From Agrobacterium sp. RAC06 (GTDB taxonomy: Bacteria; Pseudomonadota; Alphaproteobacteria; Rhizobiales; Rhizobiaceae): 64,000 nt of DNA. The first letter of the stretch is position 1. Each line of letters begins with the position of its first letter. The stretch is taken from positions 3,291,001 through 3,355,000 of the forward strand of contig NZ_CP016499.1 in NCBI RefSeq assembly GCF_001713475.1. The letters run 5' to 3'. Of this stretch, positions 9,202-18,427 are shown one piece after another. The notes beneath the pieces are model-generated. The model was given only the letters and a program-made list of their open reading frames with translations, made no database searches and was not told where the DNA came from. A program made the position numbers and the translations under genes.

Positions 9202-11859
9202 TCACTGGATGTCGAGCAATCGCTCCAGATAACGCCGCTCGATCTCGGGGCTCGAATTCTCACCGAGCTTTTCGCGGATGGCTTCAAGGATCTCACGAGC
9301 ACGCTGCACGTCGATCTCGTCGGGAACCTTGACCTGCTCGCCGAAATCCGGGCCGCTGGTGGCGCGGGGGCGGCCGAGCGGATCGCGACCATCCTGATTG
9401 CCCTGGCCCTGACCCATCTGCGGACCCTGGCCACCCTCGCCCTGCTGGGCCTGCATCATCTGGTTCATCATGTCGCGAGCGCCCTGGCGAAGCGCCTCCA
9501 TGGCGCGTCCCTGGCCTTCGACGGCCGGGCCGCCCTGACCCTGGCCAAGCGCCTCGCCGGCGCCCTGCATTTCCTGCTGGGCTTCGCCGAAACCGGGGCC
9601 GGGCTCCATGCCCATGCCTTCGAGGCCTTCCTGCAATTCGCCAAGCTGCTGGCCAAGCTGTTCCTGCTGTTCGCGCAGCTGCCTGAGCGCCTCGCGCAAT
9701 TGTTCGGCGGTCATGCCGTCCAGGCCCTGCTGACCCTGCTCGCCCTGCTGTCCTTGCTGGCCCTGTTGCTGCTGGCCCTCGGCGCCTTCTTCGCCCTGCT
9801 GCGGGTCGCCGCGCTGCATGCGGTCGCGCAGCGCCTGATCCAGACGGAAAGTCTCGTCCATCAGCCGCTGCTGCTCCTGCATGATCTCGCCGAGCTTGTC
9901 GATCTGGCGGCGGGCCTCGCTGTTCTGCTGCTGCTGGCCCTGCTGCGGGCGTCCGGCCTGCAGGTTGTTCATCATCCGCTGCAGTTCCGAGAGCAGTTGC
10001 TGTGCCTGGTCGCGGTTGCCGGAACGGGCGAGGTTCTCCAGCTGGTCGAGCATGTTGTCGAGATCCTGCTGACGCAGCATGTTCTGCGCATTCTGCTGCG
10101 GTTCGCCCTGCTGGTTGGGCATGCGCTGCGCCAGGGCTTGGAGAAATTCCTGCATCGCCGAGCGCAGCTCTGCCATCAGCCGCTGGATTTCCTCGTCGGA
10201 AGCGCCGTTCTCCAAGGCATCGGACAGAGCCTGCTGGGCGTCGCGCAGACGGCGTTCGGCCAGCGACAGGTCGCCGTCCTCGATGCCGAGCGCGATTTCC
10301 CAGAGATAGTCTGCCGTGTCCTTCAGCTGTTCTTCGCCGCGCGCCATGTTCATGCGCGCGCGGGCGCTTTCTATCGCAATGAAATTGCCGAGATCCGGGA
10401 TCGTCTCGTCGGCGCGGAGCACCAGCGCCTCGTTCAGCGCGATCGCCTGCGGCATCTGGCGGGTGTCGAGGGCGAAGACCTTGCGCTGTTCGGCAACGGC
10501 TGCGGCGAGCGGCTCGTTGAAATTGCGGCCGGGCAGCAGCATCTCGATCGGCTCGCTACGACCAGTCTGGCCGGCGCCATCGGTCGCCACCAAAGTGATC
10601 TTCACCATCTGGCCGGCAAGCGGATGCTCGGTGATGTTGCGGCTCGCCACGCCCTTTGTGTCGCGGGCATTGTGGCGCGGCAGGTCGAGCTTGTAGTCCG
10701 GATGCGGGTAAAGCGGCGTCGCATCTGCTTGCTCTTCCAGCGGCAGGATCTCGGCATGGGCCCCGCGCAGGCCGTAGTCGTCCTTGGCGGTAAAGGCGAT
10801 TTCGAGCGCCCCGTTGATCGCGCGGCGCGGCGTGCCGTCAAAGGCAATCTCGGGTGCTCTGTCCGGTGTGACGCCGATCGTCCAGGTCCGGTCGGCAACC
10901 CGCAATTCGCCGGCCTCGTTCAGTTCCAGCTCATGGGTGCGCGCCACCATAGGGGCGTTCGGCGCCGGCGCTGGGGGCGGCGTCGGGACAGCCGTCTGAC
11001 TGCTTGCGTCGATCTCGGAGCCGGCCGTGGGCCTGCGGGCTGCATCGTCCTTCTCGGCTACGTCGAGAACGGCGCCATCCGATTGCTGGACGAAGAGAAC
11101 CTTCTCTTCCGACGGCCCACCGCTGATACGCACCGTCACCTTTGACTTCTGCGGCACGGTCACGCCGGCTGCGTCCTGGGTGCCGAGACCCGAGAGGAAG
11201 ACCGGCGGCTGACCTGTATAGCCGGGTGGGGTGATCCAGGCGTCGATACGGATCGCTGGTGCCTCGCTTTCCGGCACATGCTGGCGGAAGGCATCGGCAA
11301 TCTGGCCTGCGCCATTGGAGCCGGAATAGGCGAGTGCCGTGACAAAGAGCAGGGCCGGCACGGCGCGCAGGGCATAACGGTCGTAGCGGGCGATGTCGGG
11401 CTGCGGCATACCGGCGTCGAGGGCGGCAATCCGCTCGGCCATGCGCCGCTGGTGTTCCTGCCAGAGCGCGCGAGCAAAGGGTGTCTCGGCGGAGAGCTGA
11501 TCGTCCTGCACCGCCACCGGCTGGTGGGCGAGGCCATTGCGCTCCTCGAGCAGCCTGTCCGCTTCCGGAATGCTCGGCAAGCGTAGCTTCAGGAAGGGCA
11601 GGAAGGAGGCGACAAAGGCAAAGACTAGGATAAAGACGATCGCTAGGCGGACGAGATCCGGGACCTCACGATAAACGCCGAACCAGGCAAGCGCGACGAA
11701 GAGGGCGGCAATGCCCGCGACCGGCAGGAAGAGCGGCAACAGCCGCTCGGCAAACAGCACGGACCGTGCGAGCACACGTTTGACGCCGACGCGCCGCGCA
11801 AGCTTCGGGTCGTCCTTGAAGGCGCCTTTCCTGTGGCCGGCCGGGCGGGAAGAGCTCAT
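9202..11859 (-). CDS. TIGR02302 family (DUF4175) membrane protein
   Basis: An 885-residue alphaproteobacterial protein of unknown function. Hydrophobic segments lie near residues 40-60, 68-90 and 163-180. A large soluble region follows with the repeated pattern seen in this family (PEIAFDGTPRRAINGALEIAF). From about residue 590 to 840 it is extremely rich in glutamine, glycine and glutamate, with many QQGQQG-type runs between coiled-coil stretches such as LREALRQLREQQEQL. The C-terminus returns to ordinary sequence (VPDEIDVQRAREILEAIREKL). It lies downstream of lysA on the same strand, an arrangement common in rhizobia. An envelope role is plausible but unproven. Confidence 0.85.
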   Translation of the reverse strand: MSSSRPAGHRKGAFKDDPKLARRVGVKRVLARSVLFAERLLPLFLPVAGIAALFVALAWFGVYREVPDLVRLAIVFILVFAFVASFLPFLKLRLPSIPEADRLLEERNGLAHQPVAVQDDQLSAETPFARALWQEHQRRMAERIAALDAGMPQPDIARYDRYALRAVPALLFVTALAYSGSNGAGQIADAFRQHVPESEAPAIRIDAWITPPGYTGQPPVFLSGLGTQDAAGVTVPQKSKVTVRISGGPSEEKVLFVQQSDGAVLDVAEKDDAARRPTAGSEIDASSQTAVPTPPPAPAPNAPMVARTHELELNEAGELRVADRTWTIGVTPDRAPEIAFDGTPRRAINGALEIAFTAKDDYGLRGAHAEILPLEEQADATPLYPHPDYKLDLPRHNARDTKGVASRNITEHPLAGQMVKITLVATDGAGQTGRSEPIEMLLPGRNFNEPLAAAVAEQRKVFALDTRQMPQAIALNEALVLRADETIPDLGNFIAIESARARMNMARGEEQLKDTADYLWEIALGIEDGDLSLAERRLRDAQQALSDALENGASDEEIQRLMAELRSAMQEFLQALAQRMPNQQGEPQQNAQNMLRQQDLDNMLDQLENLARSGNRDQAQQLLSELQRMMNNLQAGRPQQGQQQQNSEARRQIDKLGEIMQEQQRLMDETFRLDQALRDRMQRGDPQQGEEGAEGQQQQGQQGQQGEQGQQGLDGMTAEQLREALRQLREQQEQLGQQLGELQEGLEGMGMEPGPGFGEAQQEMQGAGEALGQGQGGPAVEGQGRAMEALRQGARDMMNQMMQAQQGEGGQGPQMGQGQGNQDGRDPLGRPRATSGPDFGEQVKVPDEIDVQRAREILEAIREKLGENSSPEIERRYLERLLDIQ

Positions 11860-11945
11860 CCGTCTGGTCTCCGAGAGCGCCGCGCATCGTCACGGCTGAT
11901 TGTTCTCGAAGATAGCAGTCTTTGTGGCGAAGACGAGGGCGGCAA

Positions 11946-11966
11946 GGAAAAGCGGCAAGCTTTTCC
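11946..11966 (-). terminator. Hairpin downstream of lysA
   Basis: Arms GGAAAAGC (11946-11953) and GCTTTTCC (11959-11966) with a five-base loop lie 27 bases after the lysA stop. On the minus strand the stem is followed by TTGCC rather than a T-run, so efficiency is doubtful; the TIGR02302 gene comes next. Confidence 0.4.
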
Positions 11967-11992
11967 CGCCTCATCGCCGAATTGTGAATGGA

Positions 11993-13261
11993 TCAGGCCA
12001 ACCAGTCGGGCACGCTGTCGAGCGCGATCAGGTCCTCATAGGTCGGACGCGGGCGAATCACGTGGAACTCGTTGCCGTTCACCAGCACCTCCGGCACCAG
12101 CCGGCGGGTGTTGTAGGTGCCGGCCTGCACGGCGCCATAGGCACCAGCCGAACCGACAGCGATCAGATCGCCGGGCTTCGGCATCGCCATCTCGCGGTCG
12201 AGCGCCAGGTAGTCGCCGGTCTCGCAGACGGGGCCCACGACATCGGCCTTGATACGCGGGGCGTTCGCTGCCGAAATCACCACGGGTTTGATCTCGTGAT
12301 AGGCCTCGTAGAGCGTCGGGCGGATCAGGTCGTTCATCGCCCCGTCGACGATGACGAAGGTCTTGTCGCCGCCGTCCTTCACATAGATGACCTCGGTCAC
12401 CAAGATACCGGCATTGCCGACGATCAGGCGGCCGGGCTCGGTGACGATGCGGCAGTTGAGGCTCGACAGCTGGTCCTTGACGATCCGGGCATAGGCATCC
12501 GGCTCCGGCGGCGGGTTGTTGTCGTCCTTGTAGGGAATGCCAAGGCCACCGCCGACATCGACGTGATCGATGGTGTGGCCGTCGCCGCGCAGCGTCTCGA
12601 CGAGCTCGCGCAGCAGGCGGAAGGCGTCTTCGAAGGGCTGCAGATCGGTGATCTGGCTGCCGATATGCATGTCGATCCCGGAAACCTTTATGCCGTCCAG
12701 CGTCGCCGCCCGTGCATAGACGGCACGCGCGCGCTCATAGGAAATGCCGAACTTGTTTTCCTTCTTGCCGGTCGAAATCTTAGCATGGGTCTTGGCATCG
12801 ACATCAGGATTGATGCGGAAGGAGACATGCGCCTTTTTGCCGGCCTTGATAGCGCGCTGGTTCAGGATTTCCAGTTCCGGCTCGCTCTCGACGTTGAAGC
12901 AGTAGATGCCGGCTTCGAGCGCCAAATCCATCTCGCTCGGCGTCTTGCCGACGCCGGAGAACATGATGCGCTCTGCCGGGATGCCGGCTGCCAGCGCGCG
13001 GCGGAGTTCGCCTTCCGAGACCACGTCCACGCCGGCGCCGAGGCGACCCAGCGTCTTCAGGACGGCCTGGTTGGAATTGGCCTTCATCGCGTAGCAGACG
13101 AGGGCATCGACGCCGTCGAAGGCTTTTGCGAAGACCTTGTAGTGGCGCTCCAGCGTCGCGGTCGAATAGCAGTAGAAGGGCGTGCCGACGGCACGTGCGA
13201 TTTCGGGAATGGCCACGCCTTCGGCGTAAAGAACGCCGTCGCGATACTCGAAGTGGTTCAC
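11993..13261 (-). CDS. lysA: Diaminopimelate decarboxylase
   Basis: PLP enzyme for the last step of lysine synthesis, decarboxylating meso-diaminopimelate. The PLP lysine is K60 in CYAMKANSNQ; the glycine-rich GGGLGIPY and the substrate-side GPVCETGDYL motifs are both present. The 422-residue length is normal. It begins 13 bases after the stop of the small lipoprotein gene on the same strand, so the two are probably one transcript. LysC, which opens the pathway, lies about 41 kb away in the same window. Confidence 0.96.
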   Translation of the reverse strand: MNHFEYRDGVLYAEGVAIPEIARAVGTPFYCYSTATLERHYKVFAKAFDGVDALVCYAMKANSNQAVLKTLGRLGAGVDVVSEGELRRALAAGIPAERIMFSGVGKTPSEMDLALEAGIYCFNVESEPELEILNQRAIKAGKKAHVSFRINPDVDAKTHAKISTGKKENKFGISYERARAVYARAATLDGIKVSGIDMHIGSQITDLQPFEDAFRLLRELVETLRGDGHTIDHVDVGGGLGIPYKDDNNPPPEPDAYARIVKDQLSSLNCRIVTEPGRLIVGNAGILVTEVIYVKDGGDKTFVIVDGAMNDLIRPTLYEAYHEIKPVVISAANAPRIKADVVGPVCETGDYLALDREMAMPKPGDLIAVGSAGAYGAVQAGTYNTRRLVPEVLVNGNEFHVIRPRPTYEDLIALDSVPDWLA

Positions 13262-13274
13262 GGGTTAAGCCCTG

Positions 13275-13463
13275 TCAAAGAAGCGGATCGAGAAGGAAGG
13301 GGCTGTCCGGCGTTGCCGGCGCCTCGGCGCCACGCTGGTTCTGCTGGCTGGCAGGGGTGCTCGGCGGATCGAGATCGCCCTTGCGGCCGCAGGCGGACAG
13401 AGCCAGCGAGGCGGCCAGCGCAATAGAGAGCGTAAGCGTCGTGCGTTTCAGCGAATTCACCAT
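13275..13463 (-). CDS. Small lipoprotein (LptM/YifL-like)
   Basis: A 62-residue lipoprotein with a signal sequence and lipobox LSAC, followed by GRKGDLDPP, the short motif typical of the small lipoproteins encoded next to lysA in many proteobacteria. The E. coli counterpart LptM assists LptD maturation; whether this one does is not known. I used the ATG at 13463; an in-frame ATG at 13475 would add four residues. It is preceded by a terminator-like hairpin that separates it from argH and is followed by lysA 13 bases on. Confidence 0.78.
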   Translation of the reverse strand: MVNSLKRTTLTLSIALAASLALSACGRKGDLDPPSTPASQQNQRGAEAPATPDSPFLLDPLL

Positions 13464-13503
13464 GACCCGGTCCATAGAAATGTTGTTGCTCTAGGCTCTA
13501 GCG

Positions 13504-13529
13504 AAAAAAGGGGCGCTTGTGCACCCCTG
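13504..13529 (-). terminator. Intrinsic terminator of argH
   Basis: Read on the minus strand, AGGGGTGC, loop ACAA and GCGCCCCT (one G-T wobble pair) are followed by a run of T. It lies about 45 bases after the argH stop and upstream of the lipoprotein-lysA pair, so argH is probably terminated here. Confidence 0.75.
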
Positions 13530-13572
13530 ATCTCGTGATGATTGGCAAGCGTTCGCGTGATCGGTTGCCTTA

Positions 13573-14976
13573 TCAGTTTCTGGCCCGCCACCAGGCAATC
13601 TGCTTGCGCACTTCCGAGGGCGCGGTTCCGCCAAAGCTCTTGCGGCTCGCGACCGAGGCTTCCACCGTCAAGACGTTGAAGACGTCGGCCGTGATTGCCG
13701 CATTGATGCTCTTGAGTTCTTCCAGCGAAAGCTCGGCTAGATCGCAGCCCTTCCTCTCGGCCATGGCAACCGCATTGCCGGTCACATGGTGCGCATCACG
13801 GAAGGGCAGGCCGGCTTCGCGGACCAGCCAGTCGGCCAGATCGGTCGCGGTCGAGTAACCCGAACCGGCAGCCGCCTTCATGCGGTCGGTGCGGATGGTC
13901 ATGTCGGTGACCATGCCGGTCATGGCGGCAATCGCCAGTTCCAGGCTTTCGGCGGCGTCGAAGACCTGTTCCTTGTCTTCCTGCATATCCTTGGAATAGG
14001 CGAGCGGAAGGCCCTTCATCACGGTCAGAAGCGCAATCAGCGAGCCGTTGATGCGGCCGGTCTTGGCGCGCACCAGTTCGGCGGCGTCCGGGTTCTTCTT
14101 CTGCGGCATGATCGAGGAGCCGGTCGAAAACGCGTCCGACAGCCGGATGAAGCCGAATTGCGGCGTCGACCAGATGACGATTTCTTCGGCGAGCCGCGAC
14201 AGATGTACCGCGCAGATCGAGGCGATCGACAGGAATTCCAGTGCAAAGTCGCGGTCGGAGACGGTGTCGATCGAGTTGCGGGTCGGCTCGCGGAAGCCAA
14301 GCGCCTTCGCCGTCATGTGGCGGTCGATGTTGTAGCCTGTGCCGGCAAGCGCTGCAGCACCGATCGGGCTTTCGTCCAGATGTTCGATGGCGTGGCGCAC
14401 GCGCTGGCGGTCACGGCCGAACATCTCGACATAGGCCATGCAGTGATGACCGAAGGTCACCGGCTGGGCCGTCTGGAGATGTGTGAAGCCAGGCATCACG
14501 GTGTCTGCATGTTCTTCGGCGCGGTCGAGGAAGGCCGCGATCAGGCCGGACAATGCCTGTTCCGTCTTCTGCAGCTCTTCCTTCACCCAGAGGCGGAAAT
14601 CGAGTGCCACCTGGTCGTTGCGCGAGCGGGCCGTGTGCAGGCGACCAGCGGCCGGGCCGATCAGCTCGGCGAGGCGGGCCTCGACGTTCATATGGATGTC
14701 TTCGAGCTTGCGCGAGAAGACGAACTGACCGCCCTCGATCTCTGACAGGATCGTGTCCAGGCCGTGAAGGATCTTGTCTTTATCTTCGTTCGAGATAATG
14801 CCTTGGTGCGCCAGCATGGTCGCATGCGCCTTTGAGCCGCGGATATCCTGGGCGTAAAGCTTCTTGTCGAAACCGATGGAGGCATTTATCTCCTCCATGA
14901 TGGCCGAAGGGCCCGAGGCGAAGCGACCGCCCCACATCTGGTTGGAGGATTTGGTGTCTGTAAAGTCCTCGGCCAT
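13573..14976 (-). CDS. argH: Argininosuccinate lyase
   Basis: Final enzyme of arginine synthesis, splitting argininosuccinate into arginine and fumarate. The fumarase-superfamily signature [12 protein letters not shown] lies near residue 285, and the N-terminal [11 protein letters not shown] is characteristic of ArgH. The start at ATG 14976 gives 467 residues, the usual length. A longer open frame to 15144 would enter the divergent tlpA gene and is not credible. Only 24 bases separate its start from that of tlpA, so its promoter must lie in or at the edge of tlpA. Confidence 0.95.
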   Translation of the reverse strand: MAEDFTDTKSSNQMWGGRFASGPSAIMEEINASIGFDKKLYAQDIRGSKAHATMLAHQGIISNEDKDKILHGLDTILSEIEGGQFVFSRKLEDIHMNVEARLAELIGPAAGRLHTARSRNDQVALDFRLWVKEELQKTEQALSGLIAAFLDRAEEHADTVMPGFTHLQTAQPVTFGHHCMAYVEMFGRDRQRVRHAIEHLDESPIGAAALAGTGYNIDRHMTAKALGFREPTRNSIDTVSDRDFALEFLSIASICAVHLSRLAEEIVIWSTPQFGFIRLSDAFSTGSSIMPQKKNPDAAELVRAKTGRINGSLIALLTVMKGLPLAYSKDMQEDKEQVFDAAESLELAIAAMTGMVTDMTIRTDRMKAAAGSGYSTATDLADWLVREAGLPFRDAHHVTGNAVAMAERKGCDLAELSLEELKSINAAITADVFNVLTVEASVASRKSFGGTAPSEVRKQIAWWRARN

Positions 14977-15000
14977 GAAGTGCCCGTCCTGGAGAATGAC

Positions 15001-15663
15001 ATGACAGAAAAAAGACCTGAGGGTCTCTTCCCCACCAAGCTGGTTGCGATTGCGGCGGTAGCCGGCATCGTCGCCGGCGCGGCTGCGGTATACGTGAAGC
15101 AGACCATGTCTGGCAATGCCGTGGAGACAGCGTATGCCGCGCAATGCGAGGGTTCTGTCGCCAGGGCAGAAGCCATCACGCCCTATCTGAAAGGCGATGT
15201 CGCAGCGATGATCCCCGTCAGCGAACCGAAGCTCATCCAGGGTCTTACCTTCCAGGACAAGGAAGGTACACCGATGACCATGGCAAACTTCGCCGACAAG
15301 ACGGTGCTCATCAATCTCTGGGCCACCTGGTGTGTGCCCTGCCGCGAGGAAATGCCCGCCCTCAACAACCTGCAGGAGGCAACTGGTGGGGAAGCCTTCC
15401 AGGTACTCGCCATCAACATCGACACCGGCGATGTCGAAAAGCCGCAGACCTTCCTCGAGGAAACCGGCGTCGACGCACTCGGCCTCTATCGCGACGCCTC
15501 CATGGGTGTCTTCAATACGCTGAAGCGCGAGGGGCTTGCCTTCGGCCTGCCGGTAACATTGCTCGTAGACGGCAAGGGCTGTCTGCTTGGCAGCATGAAC
15601 GGCCCTGCCGTTTGGGACGGCGCGGACGCCAAGGCGCTGGTGACGGCTGCCGCGACGCAGTGA
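15001..15663 (+). CDS. tlpA: TlpA-family periplasmic thiol:disulfide oxidoreductase
   Basis: A membrane-anchored thioredoxin-like protein of 220 residues. One membrane segment spans about residues 12-31, and the catalytic WCVPC has its cysteines at residues 111 and 114, within a TlpA/ResA fold ([15 protein letters not shown]). Such proteins reduce periplasmic cysteines, notably for cytochrome oxidase copper-centre assembly or cytochrome c maturation. The start at ATG 15001 has GGAG ten bases upstream. It diverges from argH, a pairing seen in other rhizobia. The exact client protein is not shown by sequence. Confidence 0.9.
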   Translation: MTEKRPEGLFPTKLVAIAAVAGIVAGAAAVYVKQTMSGNAVETAYAAQCEGSVARAEAITPYLKGDVAAMIPVSEPKLIQGLTFQDKEGTPMTMANFADKTVLINLWATWCVPCREEMPALNNLQEATGGEAFQVLAINIDTGDVEKPQTFLEETGVDALGLYRDASMGVFNTLKREGLAFGLPVTLLVDGKGCLLGSMNGPAVWDGADAKALVTAAATQ

Positions 15664-15732
15664 CCGAATTCTAGCGCATGAGGTGAGGGAAGCTGTCCGG
15701 CCTTGCTCGGCAGACGGCGCCGTGCTCGCTCA

Positions 15733-17304
15733 CTAGGCTGCTTTCGGCAGAGGCGTCAGGCTATTCTCGACCCTGGCAATCAGGTCGCTCGCCGGCAAAG
15801 GCTTGGCGTAGAGATAACCCTGACCCTCCTTGATGCCGAGGTCCAGGAGCTTGCTCCGCTGTTCTTCGGTCTCTATCCCTTCGGCCACGACCTCCATGCC
15901 GAATTTCTCGGCAAGCGAGATCAATGCTTCGACCAGAACGCTGGACTTCCTGTCCAGGGCCACGCTGTCGACGAAGTACTTGTCGATCTTCAGATACTGG
16001 GCCTGAAGGGCATGAAGCGATGAAAGTCCGTTATGCCCGGTTCCTGCATCGTCGATCGCCAGCCTGATGCCAAGCGTTGCCAGTTCCCGCGCAACCTGCA
16101 ATGCAGACTCGAAGTCGGAAATCGGCTGACGTTCCGTGATCTCGATGACTAGCTGGGTGGGGTTCAATCCGGCTTTTGCGATCATTGCGGCCAGATTTTC
16201 GACAAATCCTGCACCGAGAAGCTGGTCCGGGGTCACGTTGAACGAAAGCTTGAGTGTCTCGTGGCGTCGGAGCAAGTCGCCGATCTCTGAGCCTGCCCTG
16301 CCGAGGAGGACTGATGTCAACGTGTCGATCCGACCATTGTTCTCGGCCAGCGGAATGAAGACTGCCGGCGAGACGCTGCCGCCATCGGGCTTGGTCCAGC
16401 GTGCCAGCATTTCGAAACCGGTCATCCGGCCGGTCGCAAGGCAGAAGAGCGGCTGGTAGACCGGATGCACATGTCCTCTGGAAAGAGCGTCGTCCAGCTG
16501 CCGCAGCGGCGTTGGCGGACGCACCAGACCTCTGGCGCCGAGATAACCCAGTCCGAGCGAAAACAGCCCGGCGATCACGATGATGTCGCTGCCGAAGCTG
16601 CTGTTCCAGGACCCGATGACAGCTTCTTCGATCATCAGCCTGACGCGGATGGGATAGCGCTCGGAGGCTTTCATGAATTCGCCAAACGGTCCGTCCAGTC
16701 CGGCAGCACCCTCTGGCTCGTAGCTCGATACGACCTGCTGATTGCTGAGCGTCATCTCCATCAGGGCATGGTCGCGCAGCTCGCCGGGCAGGATGTCGAA
16801 GAGAAGGCCTGCCGTGGCGAGGAAGGCGGTCAGGCTGCCATCCTCGGTCGTCCATCGCACCATCAGGCCTTTCCATTCCTCGGCCTCGATGGGAGCCAGT
16901 TCATAGGCGGGATTGATTGCGGGCACTGGATCGGAAGCAGCGAGGGCCGCCTGAAAGACCTGTTCATGGGCATTGTCGGCCCAACATGTCGCCTTTGCCG
17001 AGGAAACACGGATTTCCCGGATGGAGACGGAACGGAAGGCTATGTCTTCAATGGCCTTGTTGACGGACGGCGAGCAGCCATAGGGACCCTGTGCGCCAAG
17101 CTCGCCCATGCTCATGACTGCAAGATCGATCTGGCGTTCCAGCCGGATCACAGCGGCCGTCAATATGTCATTCAGTTGCTGCCGGTTCGCCTGAGCGACG
17201 AAAGACTGCGCGATCAGCCAAAGACTGCCAGCGACGAGCGCCGCAAGCGCGAGGGACGCTGCGGTCAATTTCAGTCGAACTCTCGTCGTCACGCTGCCAC
17301 CCAT
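15733..17304 (-). CDS. EAL-domain c-di-GMP phosphodiesterase with CSS-like sensor
   Basis: Predicted inner-membrane phosphodiesterase. A first membrane segment (residues 10-30) and a second near 235-255 flank a periplasmic domain with cysteines in GCSPS and ATCWAD, the positions expected of a CSS-motif redox sensor, although CSS itself is replaced by CWA. The EAL domain occupies the last 260 residues. Key residues are kept: GFEMLARW (EML in place of EAL), NVTPDQL, IEITERQ, DDAGTG, the lysine in KIDKYF, and EVVAEGIET. No GGDEF domain is present. The start is uncertain between ATG 17304 and TTG 17325. In this family, disulfide state of the sensor controls hydrolysis. Confidence 0.85.
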   Translation of the reverse strand: MGGSVTTRVRLKLTAASLALAALVAGSLWLIAQSFVAQANRQQLNDILTAAVIRLERQIDLAVMSMGELGAQGPYGCSPSVNKAIEDIAFRSVSIREIRVSSAKATCWADNAHEQVFQAALAASDPVPAINPAYELAPIEAEEWKGLMVRWTTEDGSLTAFLATAGLLFDILPGELRDHALMEMTLSNQQVVSSYEPEGAAGLDGPFGEFMKASERYPIRVRLMIEEAVIGSWNSSFGSDIIVIAGLFSLGLGYLGARGLVRPPTPLRQLDDALSRGHVHPVYQPLFCLATGRMTGFEMLARWTKPDGGSVSPAVFIPLAENNGRIDTLTSVLLGRAGSEIGDLLRRHETLKLSFNVTPDQLLGAGFVENLAAMIAKAGLNPTQLVIEITERQPISDFESALQVARELATLGIRLAIDDAGTGHNGLSSLHALQAQYLKIDKYFVDSVALDRKSSVLVEALISLAEKFGMEVVAEGIETEEQRSKLLDLGIKEGQGYLYAKPLPASDLIARVENSLTPLPKAA

Positions 17305-17404
17305 GATGGCAAGGCTGGCAAACAATCCTTAAGATTGGCTCAAAGACCCAAGCCTGAACCGTCTCTGGATCATTCACAATCAGGAGAGCAGCGCGGAGCT
17401 TGGC

Positions 17405-18427
17405 TCACAGCTCGTAAATCCGCGGCCGCAGGATTTCGATGAAGCCCTGATCGCCCTTCGCCTTGGCGAAGTCGGGGGACACGTCGAATTCGACGATCGT
17501 GTCGCCCGCGGTCTTGGCCAGCACCCGGCGCGAGCCCGGGCGGTCAAGAACCCGCTGGATTGTCGCTGCCACACCCTTCGATGCGTCGTCGCTCCACACG
17601 ACATCAGTCGGACGGAAAAGAAGCTCGGCCGGCCCGTCCTTCAAACCTTCCGCGGCATAGGTCATGTTGCCGACGGTCGCCTGTCCATTCGATACACTCG
17701 CCTTCAGCGTGTTGGTGTCACCGAGGAAGCGCATGACGAAGGCATTGGCGGGATGGCGGCAGACCTCTTCCGGCGTGCCCTGCTGAACGATTTTACCCTT
17801 CTCAAGGATCACCACGCGGTCGGCGAGGTCGAGTGCCTCTTCCTGGTCATGGGTGACGAAGAGCGTGGTGATGCCCAGCTCGTCATGGATCGAGCGCAGC
17901 CAGCGGCGCAGGTCGCGGCGGACATTGGCGTCGAGTGCGCCGAAGGGCTCGTCGAGCAGCAACACGCGCGGATCGACGGCGAGTGCACGGGCGAGTGCCA
18001 CGCGCTGCCGCTGGCCGCCGGAGATCTGGCCGGGGAAACGTTCGCCGAGACCGGAAAGCTGGACGAGGGAAAGCAGGTCTTCGACACGACGGTCTATTTC
18101 GGCCGTCGAGCGCTTTACCTTCGACACCTTCATGCCGAAGGCGATGTTCTCGGCCACGGTCATATGCGGAAACAGCGCGTAGTGCTGGAACACGAAGCCG
18201 ACGCCGCGGTCGCGCACGGGAATGTTTGTCGCATCCTCTTCTCCGAAATGGATCTGGCCGCCATCGGCAAATTCCAGGCCGGCCACCATGCGCAGGATGG
18301 TCGTCTTGCCGGAGCCCGAAGGGCCGAGCAGCGCCACGAGTTCGCCGCTCTTGATGTCGAGGGAGACGCCATGCACGGCGCGGAAGGTTTCGAAGGTCTT
18401 GACGACCGTGTCGAGGCGAATGTTCAC
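17405..18427 (-). CDS. cysA: Sulfate/thiosulfate ABC transporter ATP-binding protein
   Basis: The ATPase of the sulfate importer. Walker A GPSGSGKTT is at residues 35-43, the signature ISGGQRQRVALARAL near residue 137, Walker B VLLLDEPFGALD follows, and HDQEEALDL holds the H-loop. The C-terminal 100 residues form a TOBE-like regulatory domain with FRPTDVVW. The start overlaps the cysW stop by four bases (ATGA). It is the last gene of sbp-cysT-cysW-cysA. Confidence 0.95.
   Translation of the reverse strand: MNIRLDTVVKTFETFRAVHGVSLDIKSGELVALLGPSGSGKTTILRMVAGLEFADGGQIHFGEEDATNIPVRDRGVGFVFQHYALFPHMTVAENIAFGMKVSKVKRSTAEIDRRVEDLLSLVQLSGLGERFPGQISGGQRQRVALARALAVDPRVLLLDEPFGALDANVRRDLRRWLRSIHDELGITTLFVTHDQEEALDLADRVVILEKGKIVQQGTPEEVCRHPANAFVMRFLGDTNTLKASVSNGQATVGNMTYAAEGLKDGPAELLFRPTDVVWSDDASKGVAATIQRVLDRPGSRRVLAKTAGDTIVEFDVSPDFAKAKGDQGFIEILRPRIYEL

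Noticed and set aside
9700..11145. A 481-codon leucine-rich open frame opposite the TIGR02302 gene
   Set aside because: The leucine-rich look comes from reading the glutamine-rich tract on the other strand; no real membrane protein pattern.
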